DNA from: Bacilli bacterium
Lineage (GTDB): Bacteria > Bacillota_I > Bacilli_A > RFN20 > CAG-826
Length of the DNA stretch: 14,365 nucleotides
NCBI GenBank assembly: GCA_017617775.1
Contig: JAFZVO010000076.1
Span: 1-14,365, forward strand
Direction of reading: 5' to 3'
The notes under the pieces are model-generated. The model saw only the letters and a program-made list of their open reading frames with translations, ran no database searches and was not told where the DNA came from. A program made the translations under genes and the position numbers. Shown piece by piece: positions 6,712 to 14,365 of this stretch (positions are counted from its first letter, which is position 1; each line of letters opens with the position of its first letter).

Positions 6712-6788
6712 TGGCGTCCATGAGACGATTCGAACGTCCGACCCTTTCCTTAGGAGGGAAATGCTCTATCCAGCTGAGCTACATGGAC
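6712..6788 (-). tRNA. tRNA-Arg (anticodon CCT)
   Basis: The 77-base sequence folds as a cloverleaf on the minus strand. The acceptor stem is GTCCATG/CATGGAC, the D stem GCTC/GAGC, the anticodon stem TTTCC/GGAAA with loop CTCCTAA, and the T arm GGACG-TTCGAAT-CGTCT. Discriminator G and an encoded CCA end follow. Anticodon CCU reads the AGG arginine codon. The gene is single and has its own terminator. Confidence 0.97.
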
Positions 6789-6800
6789 AAGTGCCTCATT

Positions 6801-6806
6801 ATTATA
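6801..6806 (-). promoter_or_regulatory. -10 box of tRNA-Arg
   Basis: A perfect TATAAT lies 12 bases before the mature tRNA 5' end on the minus strand. The region 17 bases further upstream is only T-rich, with no clear -35. The position just after the hydrolase terminator supports independent transcription of the tRNA. Confidence 0.45.
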
Positions 6807-6821
6807 CATTTCTTTTTTATT

Positions 6822-6849
6822 AAAATAAAAGAGGCTGAATCAATCAGCC
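6822..6849 (-). terminator. Terminator at the end of the pcrA-to-hydrolase operon
   Basis: On the minus strand GGCTGA and TCAGCC form a 6-bp stem with loop TTGAT, followed by TCTTTTATTTT. It begins 17 bases after the stop of the alpha/beta-hydrolase gene. Confidence 0.8.
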
Positions 6850-6866
6850 CCAAATTATTATTTTTA

Positions 6867-7760
6867 CTACTTGTTGAGGAACTTTAACATGGCCTCATAA
6901 ACGGATGCTTTATCAGTTTCATTTAAGATTTCATGTCTCATACCCTTGAAGGTCACGACTTCGATGTTGGAGAAGCCAGCCTTTTCTAAGAGTTTCTTGG
7001 AATTCGCTCTTCCTTTTTCTCCTGCTGTACAAGGATCATCTTCACCACCAGCGAGCAAGATTGGAAGATCTTTATTCACGTTTTGGTATTTACCTGCTTT
7101 ACCCATGTTATTTAAGAGATGGAACAAGGCGGAGAATGAACCGCTGGTGAATGGGAAACCACTTAATGGGTCCGCGAAATAGTTTTGAACATTCTCTTCA
7201 TTCACGCTTAACCAATCTAAATCCGTCTTTCTCTCTTTAACCGCTTTTGAATATGGGCCAAGGGCTAGACCGGCTAAGAATTTGGACTGTTTCTTCGTGC
7301 CGAATCCTTTGACGATATTGCCGAGTAAAACAGCGACTGGGCTGATTGGGTTAGGGGCGACATATCCAGATAAGATGACTTTTTGATAGTTGTTAGAATA
7401 TTGCTGCATCATCACACGGACGATGATAGAGCCCATGGAATGACCGAATAAGTAGACAGGGAGATCTTTGAAGTTCTCTTTGATATATTCGTAGATCTTG
7501 TTTTGGTCATCGATGAGGATATCTTCACCTTTCTTGTCGGCGATATGGCCTAATAGAGGAGCATCTTCACCATGTCCTCTCATATCGGAGATGACAACAG
7601 AATATCCATTCTTATTGAGATATTCGATAAAGCCATAATATCTTTCCTTATGCTCTTGCATACCGTGCACCATCTGGATGACGGCTTTAGCTTTTTTAAT
7701 AGGGAATACCGCTAAAGAAAGGGAATAATCTTCACGAGCTTTTAATTGCACTTTTTCCAT
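6867..7760 (-). CDS. Alpha/beta-hydrolase, monoglyceride lipase/lysophospholipase type
   Basis: The 297-residue protein has the serine aminopeptidase S33/Hydrolase_4 fold. VHGMQEHKERY (31-41) carries the oxyanion-hole HG. GHSMG at 106-110 is the nucleophile elbow with Ser108. The acid is probably D241 or D242 in AGGEDDPCTAG, and His276 in GMRHEILNE completes the triad. DMRGHGED (59-66) is the usual signature of monoacylglycerol lipases and lysophospholipases. No signal peptide is seen, so it acts inside the cell or at the inner membrane face. The substrate is not shown. The ATG at 7760 is chosen because GAGGAG lies seven bases upstream; a longer frame of 318 residues lacks a binding site and would overlap galE. 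Only one base separates it from the galE stop, and an intrinsic terminator follows, so it is the last gene of the operon. Confidence 0.87.
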   Translation of the reverse strand: MEKVQLKAREDYSLSLAVFPIKKAKAVIQMVHGMQEHKERYYGFIEYLNKNGYSVVISDMRGHGEDAPLLGHIADKKGEDILIDDQNKIYEYIKENFKDLPVYLFGHSMGSIIVRVMMQQYSNNYQKVILSGYVAPNPISPVAVLLGNIVKGFGTKKQSKFLAGLALGPYSKAVKERKTDLDWLSVNEENVQNYFADPLSGFPFTSGSFSALFHLLNNMGKAGKYQNVNKDLPILLAGGEDDPCTAGEKGRANSKKLLEKAGFSNIEVVTFKGMRHEILNETDKASVYEAMLKFLNK

Positions 7761-7761
7761 A

Positions 7762-8781
7762 TTATTTCTCCTCGTATCCGTTTGGATTGTGACTCTGCCA
7801 ATTCCAGGAATCTTTACAGGCATCGACGATATCTCTTTCAGTCTTCCAATTCATTTCTCTTAAAGCTTTGGAAGCATCCGCGTAGTTCTCATCGACATCA
7901 CCAGGACGGCGCTCACAGATCTTATATTCAATCTTGATATTGTTAGCTTTTTCAAAAGCATGGACGAGTTCTAATACTGATGTGCCTTTACCAGTACCTA
8001 AGTTATAGATCACTAAGCCTGGTTTCTCGGCGAGTTTCTTTAAAGCGCATAAATGACCAATCGCTAAATCGACGACATGGATGTAATCACGAACACCCGT
8101 GCCATCCACAGTCTTATAGTCACTACCATAGACATTTAAATATGGTCGTTTGCCCACTGCCACTTGAGTGATATATGGCATCAAGTTATTTGGAATACCA
8201 GTTGGATCTTCACCGATACGACCACTTGGGTGCGCGCCAATTGGGTTGAAGTATCTGAGAATCGCAATATTCGCGCTTGACACTTCTTTCGCGAAATCCT
8301 TGAGCAAATATTCGATGTCTAGTTTTGTTTGTCCATATGGGTTGGTGCAGCCACCGACTTTATCATCTTCTTTGAGTGGGACGTGATCAGGGACGCCATA
8401 CACTGTCGCCGAAGAAGAGAACACTAAATTGTTCACTCCGTATTCCTTCATGAGCTTTAAGATGACCTTTGTCCCACCGACGTTATTAGCCTCATATTTC
8501 TCGGGGAATTTCACGGATTCCGCAACAGATTTTAAGCCTGCAAAATGGATGATATCTGTGACTTTTTCCGCTTCAAACACTTTTCTCATCGCCGCTTCAT
8601 CTTGGATATCAGCAAAGTAAAATCTTGGTCTTTTGCCAGTGATTTCTTCAATTCTATCTAAAACTACAGGTTTTGAATTACAGTAATTATCTAAGATGGC
8701 AACATCATATCCAGCGTTGAGGAGTTCCACTACTGTATGGGAACCAATATAGCCAGTGCCACCTGTGACTAAAATAGCCAT
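7762..8781 (-). CDS. galE: UDP-glucose 4-epimerase
   Basis: The 339-residue short-chain dehydrogenase-type epimerase has the family length. The NAD-binding motif GGTGYIGSH is at 7-15, the catalytic region SSSATVYG at 122-129, and the YxxxK pair is Y149 and K153 (PYGQTK). RRPGD at 291-295 contacts the nucleotide. It interconverts UDP-glucose and UDP-galactose for glycolipid, polysaccharide or galactose use. The residue aligned by eye with E. coli Tyr299 is Asn299, which leaves a wider pocket and may allow UDP-GlcNAc/GalNAc as in bifunctional enzymes. The ATG at 8781 is preceded by AAGGAGAATAGATA. The gap to the upstream nucleotidyltransferase is 15 bases, so the two probably act in one nucleotide-sugar pathway. 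Confidence 0.95.
   Translation of the reverse strand: MAILVTGGTGYIGSHTVVELLNAGYDVAILDNYCNSKPVVLDRIEEITGKRPRFYFADIQDEAAMRKVFEAEKVTDIIHFAGLKSVAESVKFPEKYEANNVGGTKVILKLMKEYGVNNLVFSSSATVYGVPDHVPLKEDDKVGGCTNPYGQTKLDIEYLLKDFAKEVSSANIAILRYFNPIGAHPSGRIGEDPTGIPNNLMPYITQVAVGKRPYLNVYGSDYKTVDGTGVRDYIHVVDLAIGHLCALKKLAEKPGLVIYNLGTGKGTSVLELVHAFEKANNIKIEYKICERRPGDVDENYADASKALREMNWKTERDIVDACKDSWNWQSHNPNGYEEK
7765..7773 (-). promoter_or_regulatory. Ribosome binding site built from the last three galE codons
   Basis: GAGGAGAAA encodes the final Glu-Glu-Lys of galE and is also the binding site for the hydrolase ATG at 7760. The two genes are thus likely translationally coupled, and this arrangement decides the start. 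Confidence 0.75.
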
Positions 8782-8796
8782 TATCTATTCTCCTTA

Positions 8797-9690
8797 TTAA
8801 TACAAACCTTTTTTGTAGTAGCCTTTTTCGACTAAGTCAGCGAGGGCTTTCACCACATATGGTTTATCTTCTTTATAGGTCACTCCAAACCATTGGGATG
8901 GAGTCTTGAGAACTTTGACAGTCGCCTTGCCTTCATGGACTAATTCATCGACGACAGTTGGGATTAAGAATTCCGCTTTGAGGTTAGAGACATTATCTTT
9001 TAACCAGAGTGGGAATTTACGAGCGAGTTCATCGATCAAACTCTTGGAGAAGGCAAATAAGTTCATAGAGACTAAAGCATCTTCACCGACTTCAAATTGC
9101 TCGCCACCTTCAAGTGGAGTGCAGACGATCTTGCCTTGTTCATTTCTCTCGATTGAGGATTCGATTAACTTGTCGAGATAACCCTCTTTATTGGCGAAGA
9201 GGACGCCTCTTTTCACCGAGCCATTCTCGGTCATTGTGTTACTGACTTTGAATGCGACGTTAGCGTATTCATCTTTAGAAGCATTTTTCAAATATTCATA
9301 TGCAACTTTATACGTTTCTTGTCCGTAGAAGTCATCACCGTTGATGATGATAAAGTTATCATTGATGTATTCACGAGCGGCGTAAATCGCATGCGCGGTA
9401 CCCCATGGTTTCTCTCTACCTTCTGGGCATTTGAATGGAGCGGGTAAATCGTTGAGATCTTGGAAGGCATAATCGACCTTGATGATCTTCTCCACACGTC
9501 TACCGATGCTCTCTTTAAATTCTTTAAAGAAATCTTTTTTGATGATGAAGACGACGGAGTCAAAGCCCGCTTTCTTCGCATCATGAATCGAGTAGTCTAA
9601 TAAAAAATTATTAGCCTCATCCATTGGTTCCATCTGTTTTAGGCCACCAAATCTGGAACCCATTCCGGCCGCTAAAATTACTAGTTGCAT
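8797..9690 (-). CDS. Sugar-1-phosphate nucleotidyltransferase
   Basis: The 297-residue protein is of the NTP_transferase family. LAAGMGSRFGGLKQ at 6-19 is the nucleotide-binding signature. KPWGTAHA (94-101) and NGDDFYG (117-123) are the base-contact and metal-binding segments; D119 and D120 are candidate metal ligands. It should make an NDP-sugar from NTP and sugar-1-phosphate in the cytoplasm. It is not a classical GalU, which has a different GTRFLPATK-type signature. The galE gene 15 bases downstream suggests UDP-glucose as product, but TDP- or CDP-sugars, or a choline/phosphate-type substrate, cannot be excluded. AAAAAGGAGATTAGATAT precedes the ATG at 9690. A 68-bp gap separates it from the nucleoside phosphorylase gene, the largest in the operon. 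Confidence 0.8.
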   Translation of the reverse strand: MQLVILAAGMGSRFGGLKQMEPMDEANNFLLDYSIHDAKKAGFDSVVFIIKKDFFKEFKESIGRRVEKIIKVDYAFQDLNDLPAPFKCPEGREKPWGTAHAIYAAREYINDNFIIINGDDFYGQETYKVAYEYLKNASKDEYANVAFKVSNTMTENGSVKRGVLFANKEGYLDKLIESSIERNEQGKIVCTPLEGGEQFEVGEDALVSMNLFAFSKSLIDELARKFPLWLKDNVSNLKAEFLIPTVVDELVHEGKATVKVLKTPSQWFGVTYKEDKPYVVKALADLVEKGYYKKGLY

Positions 9691-9758
9691 ATATCTAATC
9701 TCCTTTTTAAATTATACCACTTGGATAAGTTATCTTCTATATAAGAAGTTCAGGTCTT

Positions 9759-10520
9759 TTAGAGTTCTCTAGCCACTCTTAAAGCGACCTCAAAAGCTTC
9801 GATCTGTAATTGGAGCTCATTGTCTCCTCCAAAATCAACCCTTTCCCATTTCTCTAAAGCATCGAGAGAATCTGCGGAAAAGAGGAGGTGATAATTATCG
9901 ATATCATAATATCTCGCGACCGCTTCCACGCCGCTCACTTCCATCTCCACTGCGATACATCCTTCTTCTTTATGCTTATTCACTTTATTGATAGTTTCCA
10001 TATAGATCCCATCAGTGGTCCAAATCGGACCGGCAACAAATGGAATATTTGTTTTGTTCAATATATTTTCAATCTTTCGATGGTTTCTAATCTCCACTGT
10101 GTCGGTCGGAGCCATGTAATGATAAGAAATACCTTCATCGCGATATGAAGAGGTTGGGATGATGATCTTCCCACGACACGCTTCTTCGTTAAGCACTCCA
10201 CAGCTACCGAAATAAATGAATTTATGACTACCTGTAACCACGCTCACTTCTTTCATCAAGATTGAAGCTACTGTCGCGCCGATACCGCTGCAATAAATCT
10301 GATACTTTTGACCTTCATATTCAAAAGAATAGATTTCTTGGAAACCATTCGTGGTCTTATAAGTATTAGTAACCTTTGCACCATATTTCTCGACGACGTA
10401 ATCAACAACCTTTTGTTTGAAGGTCACAATTGTCACAACATCATTACGCTCCACTTCTCCATAGAATCCTTCTGCAGTAATGAATGGTTTAGAATTTGGA
10501 TCAAAACTATTGATAATCAT
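9759..10520 (-). CDS. Nucleoside phosphorylase, PNP/UDP family (uridine phosphorylase-like)
   Basis: The 253-residue protein matches the length and motifs of the PNP_UDP_1 family. CSGIGATVASI (77-87) and FGSCGVL (104-110) form the phosphate site, WTTDGIYMET (167-176) lies near the base pocket, and VEMEVSG (191-197) supplies the ribose-binding Met and Glu. SADSLD (215-220) follows in the usual base-site position, with D217 the possible base-contact acid. It would split a nucleoside with phosphate into free base and (deoxy)ribose-1-phosphate for salvage. Purine versus uridine preference is not clear from sequence alone. The ATG at 10520 lies 13 bases after the ligA stop, with GGAGAAAACGAAG as binding site, so it belongs to the ligA operon. 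The N-terminal 25 residues before the first core strand are longer than in minimal family members. Confidence 0.85.
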   Translation of the reverse strand: MIINSFDPNSKPFITAEGFYGEVERNDVVTIVTFKQKVVDYVVEKYGAKVTNTYKTTNGFQEIYSFEYEGQKYQIYCSGIGATVASILMKEVSVVTGSHKFIYFGSCGVLNEEACRGKIIIPTSSYRDEGISYHYMAPTDTVEIRNHRKIENILNKTNIPFVAGPIWTTDGIYMETINKVNKHKEEGCIAVEMEVSGVEAVARYYDIDNYHLLFSADSLDALEKWERVDFGGDNELQLQIEAFEVALRVAREL

Positions 10521-10533
10521 CTTCGTTTTCTCC

Positions 10534-14365
<3,832 letters not shown>

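Noticed and set aside
7761..7823. Longer 318-residue start for the hydrolase
   Set aside because: It would overlap the end of galE, lacks a ribosome binding site, and its first 21 residues do not fit the family. The ATG at 7760 has a strong site.
9711..9716. TATAAT box in the 68-bp gap before the nucleotidyltransferase, as an internal promoter
   Set aside because: The predicted start would fall inside the ribosome binding site, and no -35 box is visible. A short CTTCT/AGAAG hairpin in the gap is too weak to call a terminator.

Overview
The window looks like chromosome from a low-GC Gram-positive bacterium (Bacillota). It is probably an uncultured host-associated member of Bacilli near the Erysipelotrichales/RF39/Acholeplasmatales-type lineages. 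The reasons are an AT-rich sequence, strong AGGAGG-type ribosome binding sites, the pcrA-ligA gene pair, an NfnAB-type flavoenzyme pair, and a surface protein built from domains common in gut Bacillota. The lineage is inference only. The standard code is used: tryptophans that I checked are TGG, and all nine visible stops are TAA or TAG. Every gene I can support lies on the minus strand, so transcription runs from high to low coordinates.

Right part, 14365 to 6867: six tightly packed genes, probably one operon. They are a 5'-truncated UvrD/PcrA helicase, NAD-dependent DNA ligase (ligA), a nucleoside phosphorylase, a sugar-1-phosphate nucleotidyltransferase, UDP-glucose 4-epimerase (galE) and an alpha/beta-hydrolase of the monoglyceride lipase/lysophospholipase type. 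Gaps are 1 to 15 bp, apart from 68 bp before the nucleotidyltransferase. The last gene is followed by an intrinsic terminator. The first two genes handle DNA unwinding and nick sealing. The last three suggest nucleotide-sugar supply next to lipid turnover.

Middle part, 6788 to 4334: tRNA-Arg(CCU) with its own terminator, then a two-gene operon for the two subunits of an NADH-dependent reduced ferredoxin:NADP oxidoreductase (NfnA and NfnB). These are joined by a TAATG stop-start overlap and preceded by an extended -10 promoter candidate.

Left part, 4201 to 1: an XRE-type regulator with four predicted membrane segments, then tRNA-Ala(GGC) with a good promoter and a long hairpin terminator. A 312-bp gene-free stretch follows, rich in dyad symmetry. 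Last is a large secreted mosaic surface protein whose C-terminus lies beyond the left edge. It has a signal peptide, GLUG-like beta-helix repeats, a second beta-helix, two beta-sandwich domains, a FIVAR-like domain and three 52-residue helical repeats.

Most of the window is ordinary core genome. I see no mobile element, CRISPR array or clear new system. The parts most worth a second look are the surface protein and its dyad-rich upstream region, the membrane-bound regulator, and the substrate range of the epimerase cluster.
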